DNA of 64,000 nucleotides from Hypoxylon rubiginosum. Lineage: Eukaryota; Ascomycota; Sordariomycetes; Xylariales; Hypoxylaceae. Of the stretch, positions 32,233-43,600 are shown one piece after another. The notes below the pieces were generated by a model, which saw only the letters and a program-made list of their open reading frames with translations, did not search any database and had not been told where the DNA came from. Position numbers and translations under genes: made by a program. The stretch lies in NCBI GenBank assembly GCA_902806565.1, contig CADCXA010000021.1, positions 992,001 through 1,056,000 of the forward strand, in the 5' to 3' direction. Numbering within the stretch: the stretch's first letter is position 1; each line of letters opens with the position of its first letter.

Positions 32233-34094
32233 ATGCCTCGCCTACTGATCATTGGGATCGCGTTGGTTGCTGCCCTAGGTGGACTTATCTATGGTGTTGA
32301 CAGCGGTAATAATTATTGTTCTTCCACATAAATAAATGTTTAAAGGCGAAAATATACTGATGTATTTGAAAAGGGATCATCGGGACGACGTTAGGTCAGG
32401 ACACGTTCAAGCTTTATATGTTTGGGCCAACAAAAGCGAATCCGGCACTCTCAGGTAAACCACCTCTTCGATCTGGATGCTAGGCCGCAATATGATTTAT
32501 CAATGTTATAGGAGCTATTGTTTCGTGTTATAATGCGGGTCAAGCAGTTGGAAGTGCCAGTGCCGGCTACCTCGCCGATAAATTCAGTCGAAAATACACA
32601 ATACTCCTAGCCGCGATTCTGGGTAAGTGGCTGTCTATATATAATGGACAACAATTCTACGAGCTGACACGATGACAGCGGCTGGTAGTGCAGCAATACA
32701 AGCAGGCTCGGTGAACGTCGGCATGATGATCGCCGGCCGAGCTATTGCCTGGTTCGCCTGTGGACAAATCCTGAGTGTCGTACCGATCTATATCGCCGAG
32801 ATCTCACCACCGAAGCAACGAGGATTCGTCGTTGGCTTGCAGGGTATGGCCATCGCTTGCGGATTTGCTATCGCCAACTGGATCGGCTACGGAGGGTCGT
32901 ATGCTTCCAGGGATGCCCAATGGCGAATCACACTGTCCATGCAGATCCCGGCCGCTGTATGCTTGGCTGTTGGGATTTTCTTCGTCCCCTTTTCTCCTCG
33001 TTGGCGTAAGTTATTCCTACGTGAACTTTCCGGGAGAGCAGGAAAGCAGACTGACTTGTTAACTATTAGTGATCCAGCAAGATCGCCATGAAGAAGCGAG
33101 GCGGAGTACGTATTTTCTGCCATAAGTCTATCGATATCACCGTTCAAAAGGGGCTAACATGGCTATTTGGCAGTTCTCCTCAGATTCCATGATACGGATG
33201 AGGACCATGATCTCGTGAACCAAGAGATGATCCAGATACGGGAACAAATGAACTTTGAGAAGATGCAAAACAACCCGTCGTGGTTCGCAGCTGTCGGCCA
33301 GCTCTTCTCCCGACAATATCTGCGTCGCACGATGACCGCGTCCTTCATCCTGACCATGAGCCAGCTTAGCGGCTCTCAGGTCATACAGAACTTCCAGAAC
33401 ATCTTTTACGCTACCGCGGGTTTCAAAGGCCAGCAGGCCCTTCTAATCTCGGGTATCTACGGATTGATGGGAGTGATCGGTCAAGTCATCTACCTTGTTT
33501 TCGTAGCTGATAGGTGGCCTCGTGCTCGAACTATGTGGACTGGCTCTCTGGTTCTCTGTGTGATGATTTCCATCTGCATGGCACTCAGTGCGATATACGG
33601 ACATAGTGCCGGCGACCTCTCCGGGGCCCGAGGGGCTATCGCGTTCATCTTCCTCTACTCGATGGCCTACGCAATATTCTTCAATGCCATGATCTGGGTT
33701 CTCAGTTCCGAGATGTTCCCTTTCTTCCTCCGCTCGAAAGGAGTCGCTGTGGCTGTCTTTACCAAGGCTGTTGTCGCCATTATACTATCTCAGATCACGC
33801 CTTTGGCCATCGCGGCCGTTAGTTGGAGGTACGTAGATAGATATTTCTATATTAGGTATAAAATCACAAGATACTGACTCTGCCTCAAGATACTACTCTC
33901 TCTTCATTGCAACAAACTTTGCGGCTGCCGTCATCTACTTCTTCTTCCTGCCGGAAACCTCAGGCAAGTCGCTGGAGGAGATCGCAGAACTCTTCGGCGA
34001 TACTCTTGCCACAGGCCATATCGGAGAAATCGATGTCGATGCTAAGGGGATCGAACTAGGCGAACCACTTGCGGAGCATCGGAGTAGGGTTTAG
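32233..34094 (+). CDS. MFS sugar transporter (sugar porter family)
   Basis: Seven exons (32233..32305, 32374..32454, 32512..32622, 32679..33005, 33070..33105, 33174..33828, 33890..34094) encode 495 aa. Every junction keeps frame and rebuilds a sugar-porter motif: GGLIYGVDSGIIGTTLGQDT, YLADKFSRKYTILLAA, VPIYIAEISPPKQRG, PFSPRWLIQQDRHEEA and LPETSGKSLEEI. In the last intron an upstream AG would create a stop codon, so the acceptor at 33889 was used. About 12 TM segments are expected, with short cytosolic ends. PFSPRW replaces the common PESPRW. Exon 5 is only 36 nt. L-rhamnose or a rhamnoside is the likely cargo because of the adjacent intracellular-type GH78; this is inference, and any hexose or pentose is possible. 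Confidence 0.88.
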
Positions 34095-34262
34095 GGGGTC
34101 TGAGCTCTTTGGCATGATCTATTTATATGGAGGACCTAGAGTCTCGGGGCGTTATGGTGAAATATCCTTGACCATATGGCCTTATACCAACCAGAACCCC
34201 CTTTTCAGTTTCCATTATTTTGAGTATACGAACGAAATCAGACCTATACTAGCAAAACAATA

Positions 34263-34605
34263 CGGAACGCGCTACCAAAAGTCTTTTCCATAGGAGAATA
34301 GCCCCTGTCAGCTGGAAAACAGCCCCATCAGCTGCTTAACACCTGGCAGAAATGGGTGCGCTATAATTACAGGGGAGCTAGTGGATAGGATACGCTATAA
34401 ATATTTAGTGGGCAAGGGTGCTATAATAATTTTCTTATAAGGAGCTTAATGGGTATATAACGCTATAATTATAGGGAGGTTAATGAATAGAGGCCCCTAT
34501 CCCTGGCTGGCAGCTGTCAAACCAAGTGCTAGGTAGCCCAGCTGTCAGCAACTGTTTTGCAGCTGAAAAGAGCCCTATAGAAAAGACTTTTGGTAGCGCG
34601 TTCCG
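34263..34605. mobile_element. MITE-like element with TA target duplication (Tc1/mariner type)
   Basis: The first 25 bp (34263-34287, starting CGGAACGCGC) and the last 25 bp (34581-34605) are perfect inverted repeats. The pairing continues about 7 bp with one mismatch, and more loosely for another ~40 bp around CAGCTG-x-AAAACAG. A TA dinucleotide lies directly outside each end (34261-34262 and 34606-34607), as expected for Tc1/mariner/pogo insertion. The 343-bp body is AT-rich, has internal CGCTATAATTA-type repeats and no open frame, so it is non-autonomous. It sits 168 bp downstream of the transporter stop. Confidence 0.88.
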
Positions 34606-34607
34606 TA

Positions 34608-35063
34608 GCCCTTAAATATTTGCGTCTGGGAATATGACAAAGGGGAAAAGTTCTCGACTGGAGTACCTCCTTTATTCAAGATACCTAGAGGCCTGAATTA
34701 GGCGGGCAGCCATCACCTCACGAAATGTATCATTTGTGTGTTTTGCCATGTTTCTTTTCATTTTGCCTCGACTAATTATTAGTCGTAAGTCGTATCTGTT
34801 TGTTCTGGTAAAGTATAGGATATATATGCACCTAACGTGGATATCTAATGAAACTATATGCAAATAAGGATGCTTTGAAAAGGTCCACTAAAATTTTCTA
34901 TCCAACATTTTCCACATCGACGAATATCCAATTCGATGCTATGTTAGCCAACCCAACAACCGCAAACATATCCAGTTAGAACAGCGATTTCCTTGGAAAC
35001 GGATCTACTACGGATATCTCTGAATGCGCCTACTCGAACAATAATTGCTCCTATACGTGCCTT
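34608..35063. other. Intergenic region, MITE to TMA23-like gene
   Basis: About 450 bp, AT-rich and with no credible frame. It includes the promoter and leader of the downstream gene. Confidence 0.5.
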
Positions 35064-35750
35064 ATGGACGCGCACGCCATCCTAACCGCCCAAGGGTGGA
35101 GGGGCAAGGGACACACGCTGCACCCAACGAGCGACACGCACGGGCTTACCCACCACCTACTGATCAAGCGCAACGATGACGGCAGCGGGCTGGGCCACAA
35201 GAAGGCGGAGCAAAAGGCCGAGGCGTGGTGGCTGAACGCCTTCGACCAGGCCCTCAAGGGCATCGACACGAAGAGCGGGACCATGAAGCAGACGCTCAAA
35301 GGCGGCGCCTTGGAAAAGATCACGTCGAAGGGCATCGGGAAGTACACGGGCACGAGGGGTCTGTACTCCTCGTTCGTGCGGGGCGGTGTCATGGAGGGCA
35401 CCGTTGGCCCGAATGTCGTGTCCGGGCTCCCGACGCCCCCGGACAGCGGCGTAGGGACACCGGCCGCGGCGGCTAGCGGGGACGAGGAAAAACAGGTCGG
35501 AAAGGAGTCGAAGGAGGAGAGGAGAGCGAGACGGGAGGCGAAGAGGCTGAGGAAGGCGGAGAAGCAGCGGGCGAGGAAAGAGGCGGAAGAGCGCGCCGCC
35601 GCGAAAAAGGTCGAGAAGAAGAAGACGAAGAAAGCAGAGCGACAGCAGATCAAGGCTACAGAGACGAGAGAGGAGCGGCGCGAGAGAAGAGACGCGAGGC
35701 GCAAGCGGAAGGAGGAGAAGAGACGAGTTAGGACGAAGTCGGGCGGATGA
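35064..35750 (+). CDS. G-patch protein, TMA23-like
   Basis: A single exon encodes 228 aa. The N-terminus MDAHAILTAQGWRGKGHTLH with the downstream GLGHKKAEQKAEAWWLNAF and DQALKGID matches the G-patch-containing start of fungal TMA23 proteins. Residues 65-110 carry KGGALEKITSKGIGKYTGTR. The C-terminal ~90 residues are almost entirely Lys/Arg/Glu/Ala, predicting a long charged helix and nucleolar targeting. Yeast Tma23 is a nucleolar ribosome-biogenesis factor; G-patch proteins often activate DEAH helicases. The role here is inferred from that similarity. Confidence 0.8.
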   Translation: MDAHAILTAQGWRGKGHTLHPTSDTHGLTHHLLIKRNDDGSGLGHKKAEQKAEAWWLNAFDQALKGIDTKSGTMKQTLKGGALEKITSKGIGKYTGTRGLYSSFVRGGVMEGTVGPNVVSGLPTPPDSGVGTPAAAASGDEEKQVGKESKEERRARREAKRLRKAEKQRARKEAEERAAAKKVEKKKTKKAERQQIKATETREERRERRDARRKRKEEKRRVRTKSGG

Positions 35751-35935
35751 AAAAAAACGGTCTTGGATTGGATTGGACGACAACCAGCTATAGTTCTCTA
35801 TCTCGATCCTCCGCAAAGATTACCTTCGCCAAAGATACCCCCACCGCCGAACGTCTTCATATCCTTCCTCCCCGGGGCTCCATGACCTGCGTTCCTCCAT
35901 TGCGCAGCAGGATGCAAGCGTGTTCAGCCTTACCC

Positions 35936-36235
35936 CTATTCGTTGATAACTTCCAACTCGTGCCCGGACTGGTCAGGAAAGTTAAGAGTGTTTGGGGTGC
36001 TGGGAAAGTCGCGAGCGGGCCGCGACGACGCTCGCACGCTAGCTTCCACGGTGCGCCGCTGGAAGACCAAATACATGAGCGCGAAGAAAAGGATGAACAG
36101 TACGGCGGGAATCATAATTGATACGCCAAGAAGGGCGGATGAGTCCAAGTCTCTACGGTACGGGGGCATGTCTCTAGGTTGCAGCCAGTCTCTGGGGTGC
36201 TGCCTGTGCCGGGGATGCGGCCGCGTATCGTCCAT
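35936..36235 (-). CDS. Small single-pass membrane protein, hypothetical
   Basis: A 99-aa frame starts in a reasonable context (GCAATGGAC). A basic, Pro/His-rich N-terminus (1-30) precedes one strong TM segment (about 35-58, LLGVSIMIPAVLFILFFALM). A polar Ser/Arg-rich tail follows. I do not recognise the family. It lies between two supported genes, tail-to-tail with the TMA23-like gene (185 bp) and 129 bp beyond the THG1 stop on the same strand, which leaves room for a real small gene. No homology evidence is available here. Confidence 0.5.
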   Translation of the reverse strand: MDDTRPHPRHRQHPRDWLQPRDMPPYRRDLDSSALLGVSIMIPAVLFILFFALMYLVFQRRTVEASVRASSRPARDFPSTPNTLNFPDQSGHELEVINE

Positions 36236-36364
36236 TGCGGTCTCGGGTAATAGTCTTCGAGCAGAACAGTGTCCGAAGTGGGCTCGGCTCAGGAGAAATT
36301 ACGAAGTTAGAAATATAACTTTGAATCAATGGGAAAAGGTGACGATCTTGACGTGATCAGTTTA

Positions 36365-37611
36365 TTATGTCTGCTTGGGTATCTTCCCTGGTTTGTTGGA
36401 TAATAGCCAGGGCCGTCTCTGCCAGAAGTCGTCCTTTATAATGTCTAGATGATCGACCAACACCCGCGCCTTCGTGCGCCGTTTCCTGTCGCTCTCGTGC
36501 TGCGTTTTGGACTGTGGCACGGGCTCGGCCAGCTCGTCGGCTTCCTTTGCCACGTCGTGACTATCTGGCTCGACGAGCTCATACTATCCATTGTCAGTAC
36601 GAGATCAAACCATATATCTTACAAGAATGCTTACGTCTCGATATATTACACTTCCCTTCTTGAGGATCTCGGGCTCGTTGTTGTAGTTGATCTGGAACTT
36701 TGAGAACAATATCTCGTTCTTGTCGGCAGCCAGAGTACCCTAACTGCTGGTCAACTTGATTCGTCTGTAAGAAAAGAAGTGGCTTACCTTCAGGAGGTTC
36801 TCGGCCTCCTTCGCGTCCATACCACCCAGCTGGACAAGCGACCAGAACGTAGTGTTGTATAAATTGTTGATGTGGCCTGTATGCTCATTAGAATTCGTTA
36901 TTTCATAGAGCACGATATGGAGATGTACAGTCGACTTGGCGCCAGCTCATATAGTCACGTAGGTTCTGGACGCTGGGGTAGCAAACGGCTCTACCATCAA
37001 AGCTGGGAAGAGGGAGCGACAGCGGTTGGTCTTGGAAATAAGTCGGCCATAGGAAAATGTAGTACGCCGTAAACGTCGAGACGATTGTTGAGACTATTTT
37101 GCTATAGACCCCTTAATAAGACGTGTCCAATATTACGGTCTTATGAGTGACTCACCTAGACCTTCTTTCGAAGAGGTTGCAAGTTTTATGGAATACGAAG
37201 CTGACGGAAATTAACTTAGCATTGTCTACTCTTCTCTCTAAGGGACTTGAGAACTGAGTACCTATACTCATCGCTAACTCCATAGGCGATAGTAATATCA
37301 GGGAGCTCAGTGACGACGGCCTTAGCGGCAGCGTTCATGAGGTCAAGAGCTCTACGATCATTGGGCTTCTCGAAATTGTATTTGGCGCATAATCTACATA
37401 TCAAATCAGAACTGCTTCAAATAACGAAGTTTACATTTGAAGATATTACTTGGTGAAGCCTCTCCCGTCTATCCTTACTACAACCCAAGTATTCGGCAAA
37501 AGGATATCGACCTGCTCGAAGTGCTTGACATATTCAAACCTGAGTTTAACGGGTTAGGTAGATGCCATCAGGTGAGAGGTTTGGAAAAATAACCTGCCTT
37601 GAATTTGCCAT
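36365..37611 (-). CDS. thg1: tRNA(His) guanylyltransferase THG1
   Basis: Eight minus-strand exons (37611..37598, 37539..37450, 37393..37262, 37200..37156, 37101..36929, 36876..36788, 36739..36635, 36583..36365) encode 288 aa. Thg1 adds the essential 5' G(-1) to tRNA-His by 3'-5' polymerisation. Assembled motifs are [14 protein letters not shown], the metal-binding [12 protein letters not shown], then [20 protein letters not shown]. These are followed by [14 protein letters not shown] (second metal Asp), [40 protein letters not shown], then [18 protein letters not shown] and [20 protein letters not shown]. Length fits the family (yeast 237, human 298). The seven introns are 48-61 nt. The first appears to be GC-AG: only a GC donor at 37597 joins MANSR to FEYVK, while the nearby GT gives a stop. 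All catalytic residues are present, so it is not a pseudogene. Confidence 0.93.
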
Positions 37612-38035
37612 TTTCCTTTGGTGTTCGCAGAGCTTGCAAGCCAGAGATTTAACACTATAATCATGACTTCTCAAATAAAAAGGGAATGGGAATGGGAATG
37701 TTAGCAAAGCATGTTGCTATACACTATATAAGACTTAGGTAATAGAGGGACGCGCTAAAATTATGTATCTTTGAAGTGGGGGATCTGCGGGAAGTCCCTG
37801 TCTGCCTGTGTAGATCCCTGTAGTAACTTTACATCTACTTCGTACATCTGCGTGCAAGGCTACGACGACTTGGAACTTTGGAGCATGTAAATTATTTGGG
37901 GTACGAAGTACCTAGAAATTCCAATTGCTGGAGAGCTTCAGCACTGGATTCTCTCCAATACAACTTATTGCGCCACCAGACATCCCAGACATCCCAGACA
38001 TCCCAGGCATACTTCCTCAATATGAACGCGCCGTC
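37612..38035. promoter_or_regulatory. Bidirectional promoter region, THG1 and SWD1
   Basis: 424 bp between divergent start codons. On the SWD1 side the leader contains three tandem copies of a GACATCCCA nonamer at about 37979-38005. On the THG1 side there is a GGGAAT repeat near 37681-37699. Confidence 0.5.
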
Positions 38036-39519
38036 ATGAATTTACTGCTTTCCGACGACTACCTGCTCCAGGATTATCCTGAGAACATCACCAACACCAT
38101 CCGATCCGGCCACACAACATGTCTACGATTCAATCGCAAAGGCGACTACCTAGCCTCTGGTCGCGTCGATGGCACCGTGGTAGTTTGGGATCTCGAGACA
38201 ATGGGCGTGGCCCGGAAGTTAAGAGGCCATAGAGCGGCTATAACTTCCCTGAGCTGGTCGAGATGTGGTCAGTACTTGCTTTCTGCCTGCCAGGGCTGGA
38301 GGGCTGTATTATGGGATCTGCAAGATGGTACGAGGTATCGAGAAGTGCGCTTTCGCGCGCCTATCTACACGGCGGACCTGCACCCCTGGAATCAGTCAGT
38401 ATTCCTCGCTAAGTACGACGAGATTCTTGACGAGGCTAACTAGGGCCCGAATCTAGTAACAAGTTTGTCGCATCCATCTTCGACGAAGCCCCATCACTGG
38501 TCGATATGACCACCCCGAGCGATGTCAAACACACACTCCCCTCCGCACCCAAGCGAACCAATACCGATGCCGATGCGGCGACCAAGGAGAAACAGGCGAA
38601 AGAGGATGCAAAACAGATGACTACCGCAACAGTGTGGACGGCCACGGGGGATCATATCCTCGCAGGCACGAACAAGGGTCGGTTTAATATTATAGACGCC
38701 AACACTCACGAGATCATATGGTCCGAAAAGATATGCAGCTCGGTGGTGACTACGCTGCGGCTGACGGGATCAGGCCGCGAGTTGTTGGTTAATTCGCAAG
38801 ACCGCATTATTAGAACCTTCCATCTCCCCAACCTCTCCGCCGAGGGCCTCGACCCCGATACGATACAAATGCCGCTCGAGCACAAGTTCCAGGATGTCGT
38901 CAACCGACTTTCTTGGAATCACGTCACATTCAGCGCCACCGGAGAGTACGTGGCAGCATCTACGTATAATAATCACGAGTTATATATATGGGAGCGAAAT
39001 CACGGCAGCCTGGTGCGCATGCTGGAGGGCCCCAAGGAGGAGCAAGGCGTCATCGAGTGGCATCCGCACAGGGCTCTGCTAGCCGCCTGCGGGCTTGAAA
39101 CCGGCCGTATCTACATATGGTCGGTGACCACGCCGCAGCGCTGGTCGGCCCTGGCACCGGACTTCGTCGAGGTCGAGGAGAACGTCGAGTATATAGAGAA
39201 GGAGGACGAGTTCGACATCCACCCGCAGGAAGAGATCAACAAGCGCCGGCTGGATAGGGAAGACGAGGATATCGACGTCTTGACCGTGGATCCGAGTAAA
39301 GGATACGACGAGGAGGTGGGCGGGGAGGGCTTTCGCATGCCGGTGCTGTTCAACCTGGGCGAGAGCGATAGCGAGGAGGAGTTCGTCGCGGTGTCGACCG
39401 GCACGGTTAGGCGCCGGAGTCTGGGAGAGGGCCAAGAGGGCGAAGCTCCTGTCGAGGAGAAAGCAGTCGGAGGTAAGAAGACGATTGCTGCGAAAGGAAC
39501 AAAGGGTAGGAGAAGATGA
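38036..39519 (+). CDS. swd1: COMPASS (Set1C) subunit SWD1 / RbBP5 homologue
   Basis: Exons 38036..38394 and 38457..39519 encode 473 aa. The start MNLLLSDDYLLQDYPENI matches the family N-terminus; an in-frame upstream extension lacks an ATG. The splice restores LHPWNHNKFVASIFDEAP. WD40 blades include CLRFNRKGDYLASGRVDGTV, VVWDLETMGVARKLRGH, ITSLSWSRCGQYLLSACQGW, VVTTLRLTGSGRELLVNSQD, FSATGEYVAAST, LYIWERNHGSLVRML and GVIEWHPHRALLAACGLETG. After the propeller comes the conserved acidic linker VEVEENVEYIEKEDEFDIHP, which in RbBP5 contacts the Set1/MLL-Ash2 module. Swd1/RbBP5 is needed for H3K4 methylation. The C-terminus is a Glu-rich then basic tail. Confidence 0.93.
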
Positions 39520-40671
39520 TGTGAAATTGTAGTAGTCTTAATTACTACCTACATACCTATTTTAATAAGAAATAATCCACGAGATCCTCTCGTCCATGAT
39601 ACGTCTATAATAAGTAATGAGTTTGGTGATATAAGTGTAGAGAAATAAGTATGCAACTACGAAGTACTCTGGCAGTAAATCAGTAATAAAACATTGCGTA
39701 CCGGTGGACACCTGGCGCGATTGGGGTACATTGGTACATGCATATAAAAATAGATACATCTGTGGTGTACCTAGGTACAGATCCAACTCGAAACACAAAC
39801 AATTTGATTGCATTGACATTGACTTCTTTTGGCTCATTAGAGGTGCAGCTGCAGCTTTTCAAGGGCTTCTTTCCGTGCATACCTTACCTACGTCGGCACA
39901 AATCTCTGTGGGGAAGTAGCAGCACCGTCAGGCTGTACGTTCCCGACGCCCGGACCATGACTCGGCCCCACAATTGCTAGTACCAGGCAGGTACCTAAGG
40001 TATCCTCGGTACGTACCGTCGAGACCTTACGTGCACGGGGAACGTACAACCTAACCTAATCAGCCGCATGGAAAAACCTACATCCGAAGACTCATTTCTT
40101 CCGAAAGTAGTTTAGTGCCTTTTTGTGGCGGCCTTCTGCCTTCAAAGTATTCCTTTGGTCCTCAACTCCTTCGCGAAAGAGCCTTTCTCTCCACCCATCA
40201 ACAACATCTTTACGATTGATCCATCACCACAACGCGCCGAGGATATCGCATCAGATCTAATCTTGCGATTATCCTATCTCGTATAGCACGCCAACACGGT
40301 GTTTTTTCCATCGTCGCGATTGCTTGTTGCATCTGCGCGCGCCCTGGAGCAATACTAATCATCTTCCTCGGCCGCTGGCCTGGTTGGCAACGCCCTCCAA
40401 CGCCATCCTCCCAGTACATAATCTATCCGCGACTGCTTTCGTCGTCGCTTGCGCTGCTGATTGCACGTCCCTCATTTCCTCGATCGACGCGACACTGCCT
40501 CCTCCGCTTTTACGAGTCACGATTCGACGAAGCAATACACCTAATTTTCGCCTTCGCCTTCGTTCTTACGCTTTGGTCTCCGACCCAACCCAAACCTTAC
40601 CTTCCACTCTCCGAAACCCACACAACTTCCATCAAAAGTAGCGATCACTATCCTTTCCCACGCCAATCAAG
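39520..40671. other. Intergenic region, SWD1 to RPB1
   Basis: About 1.15 kb. A GTACCTAGGTAC palindrome lies at about 39768-39779, and the last ~500 bp form a pyrimidine-rich RPB1 leader. No supported gene. Confidence 0.55.
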
Positions 40672-43600
40672 ATGGCGAACCTTCATTTCGCGCACTCGGA
40701 TGCGCCCCACAAGATTATCGAGGAGATCCAGTTTGGTCTCCTCTCCCCGGAGGAGATTAAGAACATGAGCGTGGCACACATTCTCTTCCCAGAGACGATG
40801 GATGAGACGCGCACGAAGCCGCGACACGAGGGTCTCAACGATCCTCGCCTCGGCTCAGTAGATCGTCAGTTCAAGTGTGCTACCTGTCTGGAGAACATGT
40901 CCGAGTGTCCTGGACATTTCGGCCACATCGAGCTAGCGAAGCCTGTCTTTCATCCAGGTTTTATCAAGAAAGTGAAGAAGATCCTCGAGATCGTCTGCCA
41001 CAATTGCAGTAAAGTTCTGGATGACAGAGTCAGTCTCTTTGCCTTTGCTTATTAACTAATCTGGAACATCTTAATACTAACCGGCTTCTAGAGCAACCCG
41101 GAGTTCTTGGCCGCTGTCAACTCGAGAGACCCCAAAGGTCGTTTTCAGCGCGTCTGGAACTGTTGCAAGGCGAAGAAACAGTGTAGCATGACGCCGGCCA
41201 AAGACGATGATAAGGTCAACGAATACGAGCCAGGCAGCAAGCCGCCTGCTGTGGCCCATGATGGCTGTGGCAACATCCAACCTCAGGTCCGACAGACCGC
41301 TCTCCAACTCTGGGCAGTATATAAGGTGTCAGGCGAAGAGGGTGGAAAGAGCGCTCAAGAGAGGCGACTTCTCACGCCAGAAATGGTTTTGAACATCCTC
41401 AAGAATATCCCCGAGGAGCACCTTCACGATATGGGCCTCAACACAGATTATGCGAGACCTGAATGGATGATTCTTACGGTTCTGCCTGTCCCGCCTCCCC
41501 CTGTCCGCCCTAGTATTTCTATGGATGGAACTGGTCAAGGTATGCGGAACGAGGATGACTTGACATACAAGCTAGGTGACATTATTCGTGCCAACGGCAA
41601 CGTTCGTCAAGCTATTCGAACAGGCGCTGCGGCCCACATCTCTGAAGAGTTCGAGCAACTTCTCCAATACCATGTCGCTACTCTAATGGACAACGATATT
41701 GCTGGTCAGCCCCAAGCATTGCAGAAGAGCGGCCGTCCCGTCAAATCCGTCCGTGCTCGTCTAAAGGGAAAGGAGGGACGACTTCGAGGCAACTTGATGG
41801 GAAAGCGTGTCGATTTCTCCGCGCGTACGGTCATCACTGGTGATGCCAATATCTCTCTCGACGAAGTTGGTGTGCCTAAGAGCATAGCCAGGATTCTGAC
41901 GTACCCGGAAACCGTCACGCCGTACAACATCGAGCGTCTTCACCAGCTTGTCCAGAACGGACCCAATGAGCACCCTGGTGCCAAGTACGTCATTCGCACC
42001 GACGGATCTAGAATCGATCTTCGACATCATAAGCGCGCCGGTTCGATTAACCTCGAGTATGGCTGGAAAGTGGAGCGACACCTAGTAGACGGCGATTATA
42101 TCATTTTCAACCGTCAACCGTCTCTTCACAAAGAGTCTATGATGGGTCACAGAGTCAAGGTCATGCCTTATTCTACCTTTCGACTAAATCTGTCGGTCAC
42201 GTCTCCATACAACGCTGATTTCGATGGCGACGAGATGAACCTTCACGTCCCGCAAACCGAAGAAACGCGCGCTGAGATTCGGGAGCTTTGCATGGTGCCT
42301 CTGAACATCGTTTCCCCTCAGCGTAACGGCCCGTTGATGGGTATCGTCCAAGACACACTCGCTGGTGTGTACAAGATGTGTCGGCGTGATGTTTTCTTGA
42401 CCAGAGAACAGGTCTACAACATCATGCTCTGGGTTCCTAACTGGGACGGTGTAATCCCCCATCCCGCGATTCTTCGGCCTCGACCTCGTTGGACGGGGAA
42501 GCAAATAGTTAGCCTGGTCATTCCCAGAGAGATCAGTCTCTACACAAAACCCGAAAGCGGTCCGTGGTGCCCGTTGAAGGATGATGGCTTGCTTGTCCAA
42601 TCTGGACAGCTGCTCTTTGGCCTTCTGACGAAGAAGAATGTTGGTGCCGCTAGTGGCGGTATCGTTCATCTGTGCTACAACGAGCTCGGTCCTGACGGCG
42701 CAATGGCTTTTCTTAATGGGTGCCAGCGCGTCGTCAACTACTGGCTCTTCCATAACGGTTTCAGTATCGGCATCGGTGATACAATTCCGGACAAGGCAAC
42801 TATCGAGAAGGTTCAGGTTCATATCAATGAGCAGAAACAAGAGGTGGCTAACTTGACGGCCCAAGCAACCGCAAACGAGTTGGAGCCATTACCAGGTATG
42901 AACGTGCGAGAAACGTTTGAGAGCAAAGTCTCCAAGGCACTCAACTCTGCCCGAGACAAGGCAGGTACATCCGCCGAGAACAGTTTGAAGGACCTTAACA
43001 ATGCTGTGGTCATGGCTCGTTCCGGTTCAAAGGGTTCCTCCATCAACATCTCTCAGATGTCCGCCCTCGTCGGTCAGCAGATCGTCGAAGGCAAGCGTAT
43101 TCCTTTTGGTTTCAAGTATCGGACCCTGCCTCACTTTACGAAGGATGATTACTCGCCCGAGGCCCGCGGTTTCGTCGAAAACTCCTACCTACGAGGTTTG
43201 ACACCTTCGGAGTTCTTTTTCCACGCCATGGCTGGTCGTGAAGGTCTCATTGATACCGCTGTAAAGACTGCCGAAACCGGTTATATCCAACGTCGTCTTG
43301 TCAAAGCCCTCGAAGACGTCAGCGCCCGATACGATGGCACGATTCGCAATTCGCTTGGTGATATCATTCAGTTCCTTTACGGCGAGGATGGCCAAGACGC
43401 CATGCATATCGAGAAGCAATCTATGGATCACTGGGTCTTGAGAGACGTCGACTTTGAAAACCGATATCGCGTCGACGTGATGGAAGGTCTCGGGTCACGT
43501 ACACTTGATTTGCTCGAGTACGGCCAAGATTTGGTGGGTGACCCGCAGGTTCAAGAACTTCTGGATATGGAGTGGGACGCTCTCTGCAAGGACCGTAACT

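Noticed and set aside
35051..35816. Two ~218-aa minus-strand frames opposite the TMA23-like gene
   Set aside because: They are complements of Lys/Arg/Glu codons, giving Leu/Ser/Phe-rich artefacts.
42184..42864. 226-aa minus-strand frame inside RPB1
   Set aside because: It is the antisense of highly conserved polymerase exons and has no independent features.
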